Shown in pieces: positions 56,771 through 64,000 of a stretch of 64,000 nucleotides of DNA. Below the pieces are notes generated by a model. The model saw nothing but the letters and a program-made list of their open reading frames with translations. It ran no database searches and was not told the DNA's origin. The number at the start of each line of letters is the position of its first letter. Position 1 is the stretch's first letter. Made by a program: the position numbers and the translations under genes. The DNA comes from Vibrio cincinnatiensis (GTDB lineage Bacteria; Pseudomonadota; Gammaproteobacteria; Enterobacterales; Vibrionaceae): the NCBI RefSeq assembly GCF_022113815.1, contig NZ_SGOM01000003.1:124001-188000 (forward strand). Direction: 5' to 3'.

Positions 56771-56797
56771 GTGATACGGAACACTATTCACTATTTA

Positions 56798-58114
56798 TTA
56801 CAGTTTTTGGCTAAATTGGCTAATAGCATCAACGACTTTCTGAGCCCCTCTCTGTACATCTTCCATCAATTGGCCTGCTTGAGTGGATAACTCTAACGTC
56901 TCTCCCGCTTGTGACTGACATACCGCAATCAGTTCCACCGCTTTAGCTGTTCTTTGTAAATTTTCGGCAACAACTGTCACAATTTCTTCCGTTGTATTGT
57001 TTGTGCGCGAAGCCAGTTGCCGGACTTCATCTGCAACCACGGCAAAACCACGCCCTTGTTCACCCGCTCTTGCCGCTTCAATGGCGGCATTAAGGGCCAA
57101 CAAATTTGTTTGATCCGCGATACCACTGATACTTTCAACCAACTTACTGATTTCTTGAGAATGTTTGTTAAGCGATTCAATATCTATCGTAGCCTGTTTC
57201 ATTTGCTTAACCAAATTATCCATCCGATCAATAATGGCAGTCACCACTTGCTGCCCTTCCAGTGTTTGCTGTCCAGTTTTTTCTGAAACAGCATAAGCAA
57301 TATTTGCCGCTTCTGAGACAGCCTGTTCTTGATTCACTTGATCGGTGATCACCGTAGCAAACTTCACCACTTTATAAAGCTCACCTAAATCGTTATGAAT
57401 GGGGTTATAAGAGGCTTCTAACCACACAATCTGACCAGCGCTATCAACTCGTTTAAAACGCTCAGAAACATATTGCCCGCTGGCTAACTTTTTCCAAAAT
57501 GCCGCGTAAGCGGGTGAGTTTGCTTCTTCCTCTTCACAAAAAATACGGTGATGTTTTCCCGCAATCTGCTCATTACTGCGGTATCCCATAGTACGAAGAA
57601 AATTATCATTGGCGCGTATAATTTTTCCATCTAAGGTGAATTCAATCACAGCCGTAGAACGGTTTAGTGCTTTGAGCATATCTTCATGTTCGCGTGATGC
57701 TGTAATGGTACGAGTCAGCTCCGTCGCAAAAACAAAAAAGCGTAATAGCTGTCCTTGACTATTAATAATGGGTTGTAAAATGATGCGTAGCCAAGCTTCC
57801 TTTCCATTGGTTTTTGCTATTTGAAATGCACCATTCCAATGTTTTTTCTGCTCTAAGGCGGTTTTCATCCGATTAAAGTGTGCCGTTTTTCTAGCTTTAG
57901 CTGGCACTAAGTCGGTTAAATGGACACCTTCAATTCGATTAAACACAATACCGAGCTCTTGCTCAAAATTTTCGTTAATGGATACAATTTTACCTTTGGG
58001 ATCCAACGTTATTCTTAACATATCGCCATCAAGGCTTTCTCGTACCTGTTCCAATGAATACAAGTACTCTTTTAATTGCTGATTTTCTTTTTGAAGTGAT
58101 TGATTGAAAAACAT
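56798..58114 (-). CDS. Soluble methyl-accepting chemotaxis protein with two PAS domains
   Basis: The protein has 438 residues and no transmembrane segment. PAS1 (about 25-140: [20 protein letters not shown]) and PAS2 (about 145-262: [20 protein letters not shown]) each end with a PAC region ([40 protein letters not shown]). The MCP signalling domain follows, with the hairpin tip [20 protein letters not shown] and [20 protein letters not shown]. The architecture recalls Pseudomonas BdlA and cytoplasmic redox or energy sensors. PAS ligand or cofactor is unknown. It may signal to CheA or a related array. Confidence 0.92.
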   Translation of the reverse strand: MFFNQSLQKENQQLKEYLYSLEQVRESLDGDMLRITLDPKGKIVSINENFEQELGIVFNRIEGVHLTDLVPAKARKTAHFNRMKTALEQKKHWNGAFQIAKTNGKEAWLRIILQPIINSQGQLLRFFVFATELTRTITASREHEDMLKALNRSTAVIEFTLDGKIIRANDNFLRTMGYRSNEQIAGKHHRIFCEEEEANSPAYAAFWKKLASGQYVSERFKRVDSAGQIVWLEASYNPIHNDLGELYKVVKFATVITDQVNQEQAVSEAANIAYAVSEKTGQQTLEGQQVVTAIIDRMDNLVKQMKQATIDIESLNKHSQEISKLVESISGIADQTNLLALNAAIEAARAGEQGRGFAVVADEVRQLASRTNNTTEEIVTVVAENLQRTAKAVELIAVCQSQAGETLELSTQAGQLMEDVQRGAQKVVDAISQFSQKL

Positions 58115-58255
58115 ATGAACCTGCTGTTTTTATTCATTGCTCTTATGGATATTAGCATAAAAGAATAGAATCCCTGCTGGGTATCATTCATATTGATTAA
58201 TCACTTTACAGATTAAAAAGGACACCGCATACTCACGCCATTACGACTTCGATTA

Positions 58256-58645
58256 ATGATGAGCATGATTCAGCCACTGCTTTTTACCTTATTCATGGCA
58301 ATTTTGGGTTCGGCATCTTTACTGAATGGATCGCCGACGTTGCTCATCACTTCTGTCAACACTGAATCAGAAAGTCGTGCAACACTATTGTCTCAACAGC
58401 GTATCCATCATCCAAGTACAGCTGCGTTAGTGAGCTCTCGTCTTGAATCACCTCGTTTACCCCAAACTCAATCAATGTTAGATGAAAATGAACAAACATT
58501 GACTGAAACAGGCGCTTACCTCGAACTTATTCACCACAGCCTAATTTTATTGCTCTATGCAGGGATAGTCGTGTTGGCTGCCCCACATTTTCTCCGCAAA
58601 GCACTTCAATTCTTAAATCTTTACTCGCGTTTTGCTCATGCATAA
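58256..58645 (+). CDS. Small hypothetical protein with signal-like N terminus and C-terminal helix
   Basis: The protein has 129 residues. The N terminus (IQPLLFTLFMAILGSASLL) looks like a signal peptide or anchor. A polar middle of about 60 residues rich in Ser/Thr/Gln is followed by one hydrophobic helix (HHSLILLLYAGIVVLAAPHF) and a basic tail. No family is recognised. There are three closely spaced ATG codons and no clear ribosome site, so the exact start is uncertain. It precedes dedA on the same strand by 55 bases. Confidence 0.6.
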   Translation: MMSMIQPLLFTLFMAILGSASLLNGSPTLLITSVNTESESRATLLSQQRIHHPSTAALVSSRLESPRLPQTQSMLDENEQTLTETGAYLELIHHSLILLLYAGIVVLAAPHFLRKALQFLNLYSRFAHA

Positions 58646-58700
58646 TGACGCAATCAATACACTGAAGTTATTTTGATATTGACTGATTGAGGAAAGCAAT

Positions 58701-59384
58701 GTGAGTGCTTTACTGTCCATTTTTTCAGCCTTATGGCATCAAGATCTGCTGGCTTTGCAACAGGTTGATCTTTCTTTACTCTACCTTTGTGTCGGGTTAC
58801 TTATTTTTGTTGAGAGTGCGTTCATTCCCGCTGCGCCATTACCATGCGATAGTGTGATTGTGCTTTGTGGCAGCCTTGCGGCGTTAGGAATATTAAATCT
58901 GTACATTATGATTGGCGTTCTTGTGCTCGCTGGTTGGTTAGGAAGTGCTGCCGCCTTTTCTCAGGGACACCAGCTTAAAGAGTGGCGAGTTGTGTCTGTT
59001 TGGCTCGATAAAGTATCTGATAAGCAGTGGCAAACGACCGATCGTCTTATCCAGAAATATGGCTTACTGGCGATGTTTTTTGCGCGCTTTATTCCGGTTG
59101 TTCGTTCTTTATTACCGATGGTAATGGGGCTAAGAAATGCGGTTCTTCCTTTTCGCTTCTTACTGATCTCACCATGGAGTGCTCTGACATGGATTTTATT
59201 TCTAATTTTTTCGGGATATGGTATTTCACTGTTACCAGATAACCTGTCTAAAATCGCCAATCAACTGTTAATGCTAGCCCCCATGGTAACTCTGTTTATT
59301 GCTCTGTCTAGCCTTGCTATCGGTGCTTGGATGCGGCGGCGTGCCAATCATAAAGCGCCGAGAATAAAACAGGTTAAAGAGTAA
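58701..59384 (+). CDS. DedA-family membrane protein
   Basis: This 227-residue protein has the DedA/VTT pattern: FVESAFIPAAPLPCDSVIVL, GWLGSAAAFSQGH in the middle and the conserved MFFARFIPVVRSLLPMVMGL, then FLLISPWSALTWILF. DedA proteins are proposed to flip undecaprenyl phosphate or phospholipids and often affect envelope stability. Start is GTG with GAGGAAAG upstream. Two acidic and two Arg positions typical of the family seem present, but I did not check them one by one. Confidence 0.9.
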   Translation: MSALLSIFSALWHQDLLALQQVDLSLLYLCVGLLIFVESAFIPAAPLPCDSVIVLCGSLAALGILNLYIMIGVLVLAGWLGSAAAFSQGHQLKEWRVVSVWLDKVSDKQWQTTDRLIQKYGLLAMFFARFIPVVRSLLPMVMGLRNAVLPFRFLLISPWSALTWILFLIFSGYGISLLPDNLSKIANQLLMLAPMVTLFIALSSLAIGAWMRRRANHKAPRIKQVKE

Positions 59385-59391
59385 ATATGAT

Positions 59392-59434
59392 AAAAAGTCA
59401 GCCATTAAGAATAAGCCTTAATGGCTGACTTTTT
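59392..59434. terminator. Bidirectional terminator between dedA and prpE
   Basis: An 18-bp perfect stem (AAAAAGTCAGCCATTAAG / CTTAATGGCTGACTTTTT) with a 7-nt loop lies between convergent genes and has T runs on both strands. Confidence 0.95.
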
Positions 59435-59459
59435 ATTGAAAACACTCCACAGATAGCGG

Positions 59460-61337
59460 TTAATGCTGAAGTATTTTTTCTAATTCACTCAAGCTTGTGG
59501 GATCATCAATGGTAGATGGCACCGTATAACTTTCCCCATCGGCAATTTGCCGGATAATACGCCGTAAAATTTTACCGGAACGGGTTTTCGGTAAACGTTC
59601 AACGACTAAGGCGTGTTTAAAGCAAGCCACTGCACCAATTTGACTACGAACCTGACTGATTAACTCTTCCTCTAGGGTCTGCGCATCAATTTTGACACCA
59701 TCTTTTAATACAACGAAACCAAGTGGAAGCTGGCCTTTTAATTCATCATGCACACCCACGACAGCACATTCCGCAATGGCGGGATGTGCGCCGAGAATTT
59801 CTTCCATCTCCCCCGTGGAAAGACGGTGCCCCGCCACATTAATCACGTCATCAATGCGTCCCATAATAAATAGGTAGCCTTCATCATCCAGATACCCCCC
59901 ATCCCCTGAAACATAGTAGCCAGGAAATTGAGCTAAATAGCCAGATTCAAACCTGTCATGATTTCGCCAAACCGTCGTTAAACAACTCGGGGGCAATGGA
60001 CGTTTAAGGGCAACAAAGCCTTGTTGATTAGCTGGTAAAGGTTCTCCCAATTCATTTAGTATTTCCACTTGATAACCGGGAATCGCTTTCGTCGCAGATC
60101 CCGCTTTTACTGGTATGAATTCAAGCCCTAAGGTATTCCCCGCAATGGCCCACCCCGTTTCCGTTTGCCACCAATGATCAATCACAGGTTTATGGGTATG
60201 GTTTTCAACCCATTCAAGAGTCGGAGGATCTAAGCGCTCTCCAGCCATAAAAATCGTACTTAGGTGTGATAAATCATATTGCTTGAGAAGCGCTCCATTT
60301 GGATCTTCTTTTTTGATCGCCCGAAAGGCGGTTGGCGCTGAGAATAAGGTGTCGACTTTATATTCTTGGCACACACGCCAGAATGCTCCTGGGTCTGGTG
60401 TTCGTACGGGTTTCCCTTCATACAAAATCGTCGTACAACCGTGAATAAGTGGTGCATAAATAATGTAAGAATGTCCAACCACCCATCCCACATCAGAGGC
60501 AGCCCAAAACACGCCCTCTTGAGGTTGACGATAAATCGTATGCATCGAATATTTCAATGCAACGGCATGTCCCCCATTATCCCGAACCACACCTTTCGGT
60601 TTTCCCGTCGTTCCAGAAGTATAAAGAATGTAAAGCGGGTCGGTAGCCAACACTGGCACACACGCCCTAGGAATGGCATGTTGTAGCAAACTGCTCCAAT
60701 CAACATCCCGCTCATGGCTAAGATCAGCAAGGCACTCTGGCCGTTGATAAACCACGACTTTTTCAGGTTTCCAACGACTATCCATGATGGCTTTATCCAC
60801 CATAGGCTTATAGGGAATCACTTTATTGACTTCGATGCCACAAGAAGCGGTCATGATCACTTTCGGTTCGGCATCTTCAATTCGAACGGCAAGCTCATTC
60901 GGCGCAAAACCGCCAAAAACGACAGAGTGGATAGCCCCTAGCCGAGCACAAGCCAACATAGCCATGGCGGCTTGAGGAATCATCGGCATATAGATGATGA
61001 CTCGGTCTCCTTTAGTTACCCCTTGATCTGCCAACATGCCAGCCACACGTGCGACACTGTCACGTAGTGCATTATAGCTATAACGTTGCTTTTTCCCGGT
61101 AACGGGAGAGTCATAAATTAATGCCGTATGATCACCGCGTCCTTGCTCACAATGATAATCTAATGCAAGCCAACACGTGTTCATCACCCCATCAGAAAAC
61201 CAACGTTCAATCCCGTTGTCATCGGTTGAGAGAATGGTGTTAGGGAACTCGAACCAATCAATCTGCTGAGCTTGAGCTTTCCAGAACGCTTCCGGCTGCG
61301 CCTTTGCCCATGAATATTCCTTTAAATATGCCGACAT
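59460..61337 (-). CDS. prpE: Propionyl-CoA synthetase PrpE
   Basis: This 625-residue ANL-family acyl-CoA synthetase has the AMP-binding motif LYILYTSGTTGKPKGVV, GDGGYLDDEGYLFIMGRIDD and the C-terminal catalytic-Lys region LPKTRSGKILRRIIRQI. The N-terminal SPAxFW-like start (AKAQPEAFWKAQAQ) and length favour propionate over acetate synthetases. It activates propionate at the entry of the 2-methylcitrate cycle. It follows prpF by 11 bases and ends the operon before a strong terminator. Confidence 0.94.
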   Translation of the reverse strand: MSAYLKEYSWAKAQPEAFWKAQAQQIDWFEFPNTILSTDDNGIERWFSDGVMNTCWLALDYHCEQGRGDHTALIYDSPVTGKKQRYSYNALRDSVARVAGMLADQGVTKGDRVIIYMPMIPQAAMAMLACARLGAIHSVVFGGFAPNELAVRIEDAEPKVIMTASCGIEVNKVIPYKPMVDKAIMDSRWKPEKVVVYQRPECLADLSHERDVDWSSLLQHAIPRACVPVLATDPLYILYTSGTTGKPKGVVRDNGGHAVALKYSMHTIYRQPQEGVFWAASDVGWVVGHSYIIYAPLIHGCTTILYEGKPVRTPDPGAFWRVCQEYKVDTLFSAPTAFRAIKKEDPNGALLKQYDLSHLSTIFMAGERLDPPTLEWVENHTHKPVIDHWWQTETGWAIAGNTLGLEFIPVKAGSATKAIPGYQVEILNELGEPLPANQQGFVALKRPLPPSCLTTVWRNHDRFESGYLAQFPGYYVSGDGGYLDDEGYLFIMGRIDDVINVAGHRLSTGEMEEILGAHPAIAECAVVGVHDELKGQLPLGFVVLKDGVKIDAQTLEEELISQVRSQIGAVACFKHALVVERLPKTRSGKILRRIIRQIADGESYTVPSTIDDPTSLSELEKILQH

Positions 61338-61348
61338 CGTGCCTCTCC

Positions 61349-62545
61349 TTATTCGTTCTTTAGGCTTTCAGCTGGAACTCGAACCCAACCTTCCATCAAA
61401 ATACGTGCACTGCGGCTCATGACCGCTTTTTCAACTCGCCATCCTTGCTCTGAATGGTAAGCTTTCGCCCCTACTTTTAATGTGCCCGATGGGTGACCAA
61501 AAACCACTTGCGTTTTTTCTCCGCCGCCTGCGGCTTCATTCACGATGGTTCCAGGTACACAAGCAGCGGCAGCAATCGCAACCGCCGCCGTTCCCATCAT
61601 GGCATGATGTAATTTTCCCATCGACAAGGCACGTACAAGCAAGTCAACCTGCTGCTGAGTGACTTTTTTACCACTGGAGGTGAGATAGTTTTTCGGTGGA
61701 GAAACAAAGGCAATTTTGGGAGTATGTTGTCGAACCTTTGCTTCCTCTAAGTCGGTGATTAATCCCATTTTCAGCGCGCCGTAAGCTCGTAGCGTTTCAA
61801 ATCGAGCCAATGCGTGCGGATCGTTATTAATTTCATCTTGTAACTCACAACCACCATAGCCGATAGCGTGCGCATCAATAAAGATGGTTGGAATACCCGC
61901 ATTAATTAGCGTCACTTGTAAAGGCTCAAATCCCGGAATCTCTAACGTATCGCGCAAGTTCCCCGTTGGAAACATCGACCCTTCACCTTCTGCGGGGTCG
62001 AGAAAATCGACTTGGATTTCTGCCGCAGGAAATGTTACACCATCGAGTTCAAACAGACCCACTTCCTGCACTTCGCCATTGATGATGGGAACGTGAACAA
62101 CGATGCTCTTTTGAATATTGACTTGCCAGACTTTGACGTCAACAACCCCATGCTCGGGAATACGTTGTGGATCTATCAATCCGGCGTGAATGGCAAAGGG
62201 GCCAACCGCAGCAGAAAGGTTGCCACAGTTACCACTCCAATCAACAAAAGGTTTGTCTATCGATACCTGACCAAAGAGGTAATCAACATCATGCCCTTCT
62301 TTTTCACTTTTGGAGACAATCACCGTTTTACTGGTACTGGATGTCGCCCCTCCCATTCCATCAATCTGTTTACCATAGGCATCTGGGCTGCCGATGATTC
62401 TTAATAACAACTTGTCGCGTGCCTCTCCGGGTACTTGTGCCGCAAGTGGGAGATCAGACAACTTAAAAAACACCCCTTTACTGGTTCCCCCCCGTAAGTA
62501 AGTGGCGGGAATTTTTAGCTGTGGCGCGATATTGACATGACTCAT
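61349..62545 (-). CDS. prpF: 2-methylaconitate cis-trans isomerase PrpF
   Basis: This 398-residue protein has the PrpF family start IPATYLRGGTSKGVFFKLSD, MGGATSSTSKTVIV, NCGNLSAAVGPFAIHAG and the C-terminal MMGTAAVAIAAAACVPGTI region. PrpF isomerises the 2-methylaconitate made by AcnD to the form that aconitase hydrates. The pair replaces PrpD. It lies 11 bases after acnD. Confidence 0.95.
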   Translation of the reverse strand: MSHVNIAPQLKIPATYLRGGTSKGVFFKLSDLPLAAQVPGEARDKLLLRIIGSPDAYGKQIDGMGGATSSTSKTVIVSKSEKEGHDVDYLFGQVSIDKPFVDWSGNCGNLSAAVGPFAIHAGLIDPQRIPEHGVVDVKVWQVNIQKSIVVHVPIINGEVQEVGLFELDGVTFPAAEIQVDFLDPAEGEGSMFPTGNLRDTLEIPGFEPLQVTLINAGIPTIFIDAHAIGYGGCELQDEINNDPHALARFETLRAYGALKMGLITDLEEAKVRQHTPKIAFVSPPKNYLTSSGKKVTQQQVDLLVRALSMGKLHHAMMGTAAVAIAAAACVPGTIVNEAAGGGEKTQVVFGHPSGTLKVGAKAYHSEQGWRVEKAVMSRSARILMEGWVRVPAESLKNE

Positions 62546-62556
62546 AACTGCACTCC

Positions 62557-64000
62557 TTACTGGGCCAGAAAATCTTGCGCAAAACGCTGTAAAACCCCAC
62601 CGGCGTTATACACATGCACTTCATCAGCCGTGTCAAGGCGGCAGATGACCGGAACCAAGAACTGCTCACCATTTTTACGAGTCACACGCAGCGTGAGATC
62701 TACGCCGGGTTGAATATCCCCTTCAACATCAAAAAGTTCACTACCCTCAATGCCCAAGGTTAAACGGTTGGTTCCCTGCTTGAATTGCAAAGGTAACACA
62801 CCCATACCCACCAAATTGGTTCGATGAATTCGCTCAAAACCTTCGGCAACAATGGCTTCAACCCCCGCCAGACGTACCCCTTTTGCCGCCCAATCACGAG
62901 AAGAACCTTGCCCATAATCCGCTCCGGCAATGATGATCAAAGGCTGTTTACGCTGCATATAAGTTTCAATGGCTTCCCACATTCGCATCACTTGACCTTC
63001 TGGCTCAAGCCGAGTGAGCGAACCTTGTACCACTTGTTCATTTTCCTTCACCATTTCATTCAATAGTTTTGGGTTGGCAAACGTCGCTCGCTGAGCGGTT
63101 AAGTGGTCGCCACGATGGGTCGCATAAGAGTTAAAATCTTCTTCAGGGACTCCCATTTGAGTGAGATATTCCCCCGCAGCACTGGTGGCGAGAATGGCAT
63201 TAGAAGGGGAAAGATGATCAGTAGTAATGTTGTCACCTAAAACCGCCAGTGGCCGCATGGTTTTGAGAGATCGTTCTCCCGCGAGAGCGCCTTCCCAATA
63301 AGGAGGTCGGCGAATGTACGTACTCATTGGCCGCCAGTCATACAGTGGGCTTATGTGATGTTCCGTGTCATCCAATTTAAACATCTGGATATACACTTGG
63401 TTAAATTGCTCAGGCTTAACACAACTTTCCACAACCGTATCGATTTCTTCATCACTTGGCCAAATATCTTGCAAATAGATGGGATTGCCCTTGTTATCGA
63501 AACCCAATGCATCACGCTCAATATCAAACCGAATGGATCCTGCCAGCGCATAAGCAACCACCAGCGGAGGTGAAGCAAGAAACGCCTGTTTCGCATAAGG
63601 ATGAATACGACCATCAAAATTGCGATTGCCTGACAACACCGCAGTAGCATAAAGATCGCGCTCTATAATTTCTTGTTGAATGTTGGGATCAAGCGCGCCA
63701 CTCATGCCATTACAAGTGGTACACGCATAAGCAACGATGCCAAACCCCAGCTTTTCCAGCTCCGGCAATAAATTAGCTTCTTCTAAATAAAGCTTGGCCA
63801 CTTTTGAACCGGGGGCAAACGAACTTTTTACCCAAGGCTTACGCACCAGCCCCAGTTGGTTGGCTTTTTTTGCCAGAAGACCAGCGGCAACCACATTGCG
63901 AGGGTTACTGGTATTCGTACAAGAGGTGATCGCAGCAATAATGACGGCACCGTCTGGCAGCTTCCCCTCCTCTTGCGGTAAGCCATGCTCAGCGATACCA
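62557..64000 (-). CDS. acnD: Fe/S-dependent 2-methylcitrate dehydratase AcnD (5' part outside window)
   Basis: The minus-strand frame continues to the window edge. The visible part is the C-terminal ~480 residues of an aconitase-like enzyme. It includes ITSCTNTSNPR with the first Fe-S cysteine, ACTTCNGMSGALDP with the other two, and the swivel domain (GADYGQGSSRDWAAKGVRLA and GFERIHRTNLVGMGVLP). Next to prpF and prpE it is AcnD rather than AcnA. An internal ATG-like start around 63894 is not the true start because homology continues upstream. prpC and prpB probably lie beyond the right edge. Confidence 0.94.
   Translation of the reverse strand, partial: GIAEHGLPQEEGKLPDGAVIIAAITSCTNTSNPRNVVAAGLLAKKANQLGLVRKPWVKSSFAPGSKVAKLYLEEANLLPELEKLGFGIVAYACTTCNGMSGALDPNIQQEIIERDLYATAVLSGNRNFDGRIHPYAKQAFLASPPLVVAYALAGSIRFDIERDALGFDNKGNPIYLQDIWPSDEEIDTVVESCVKPEQFNQVYIQMFKLDDTEHHISPLYDWRPMSTYIRRPPYWEGALAGERSLKTMRPLAVLGDNITTDHLSPSNAILATSAAGEYLTQMGVPEEDFNSYATHRGDHLTAQRATFANPKLLNEMVKENEQVVQGSLTRLEPEGQVMRMWEAIETYMQRKQPLIIIAGADYGQGSSRDWAAKGVRLAGVEAIVAEGFERIHRTNLVGMGVLPLQFKQGTNRLTLGIEGSELFDVEGDIQPGVDLTLRVTRKNGEQFLVPVICRLDTADEVHVYNAGGVLQRFAQDFLAQ

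Overview
The window looks like a chromosome segment of a marine gammaproteobacterium of the Vibrionaceae. The evidence is gene content and order (pepN/prc/proQ, a letAB-rsmF block, an AroH-type DAHP synthase, and a tandem glycine riboswitch in front of a Na+/amino-acid symporter as in Vibrio cholerae), together with an AT-leaning base composition. The species cannot be fixed from this sequence alone. No tRNA, rRNA, CRISPR array or intact insertion sequence was seen.

Layout. 1-3.5 kb: start of pepN (leaving the left edge), then prc, proQ and a free-methionine-R-sulfoxide reductase gene, all on the minus strand. 4-9.4 kb: plus-strand letA-letB (seven MCE repeats) and rsmF. 9.4-42.4 kb: a complete type VI secretion system (T6SS) island. 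Its main minus-strand operon reads tagH-tssJ-tssK-tssL-tssM-tagF-pppA-tssA-tssB-tssC-tssC2(impD)-tagJ(impE)-tssE-tssF-tssG-tssH(clpV). An hcp-vgrG-PAAR-(thiolase-like protein)-rhs-immunity payload module follows. The kinase gene ppkA is divergent at the other end. All core parts are present: membrane complex (TssJLM), baseplate (TssEFGK), sheath (TssBC), cap (TssA), tube and spike (Hcp, VgrG, PAAR) and recycling ATPase (ClpV), plus a threonine-phosphorylation switch (PpkA, PppA, TagH, TagF).

The payload is an Rhs protein with a C-terminal alpha/beta-hydrolase (lipase-like GHSLGGG) domain. Its 3' neighbour, overlapping by a few bases, encodes an ankyrin-repeat lipoprotein whose location fits protection of the periplasm. 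Beyond it, up to rsmF, lies a decayed mosaic of a second ankyrin immunity gene fused to two non-adjacent rhs-core pieces: a fossil of earlier toxin/immunity exchange at this spot.

42.6-51.3 kb: cvfB-like RNA-binding gene, an unknown 449-aa membrane protein, a DUF4442 hotdog protein, a truncated and apparently catalytically dead PEP-synthase-like protein divergent from aroH, yajQ, a two-gene unit for a 52-aa membrane peptide and a coiled-coil membrane protein, and a riboswitch-controlled AGCS symporter. 51.3-59.4 kb: LysE exporter, cstA with a Cys-Cys-tailed small protein and an ArsA-like ATPase, a dual-receiver diguanylate cyclase, a soluble PAS chemoreceptor, a small membrane protein and a DedA protein. 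59.4-64 kb: the 3' part of a 2-methylcitrate (propionate) operon, acnD-prpF-prpE, with acnD running off the right edge.

The points most worth a second look are the Rhs-lipase/ankyrin pair with its relic, the unassigned 298-aa protein between PAAR and Rhs, the second TssC-like protein, the PEP-synthase-like pseudoenzyme beside aroH, the cstA/CC-tail/ArsA-like operon, and the extra hairpin inside the first glycine aptamer.
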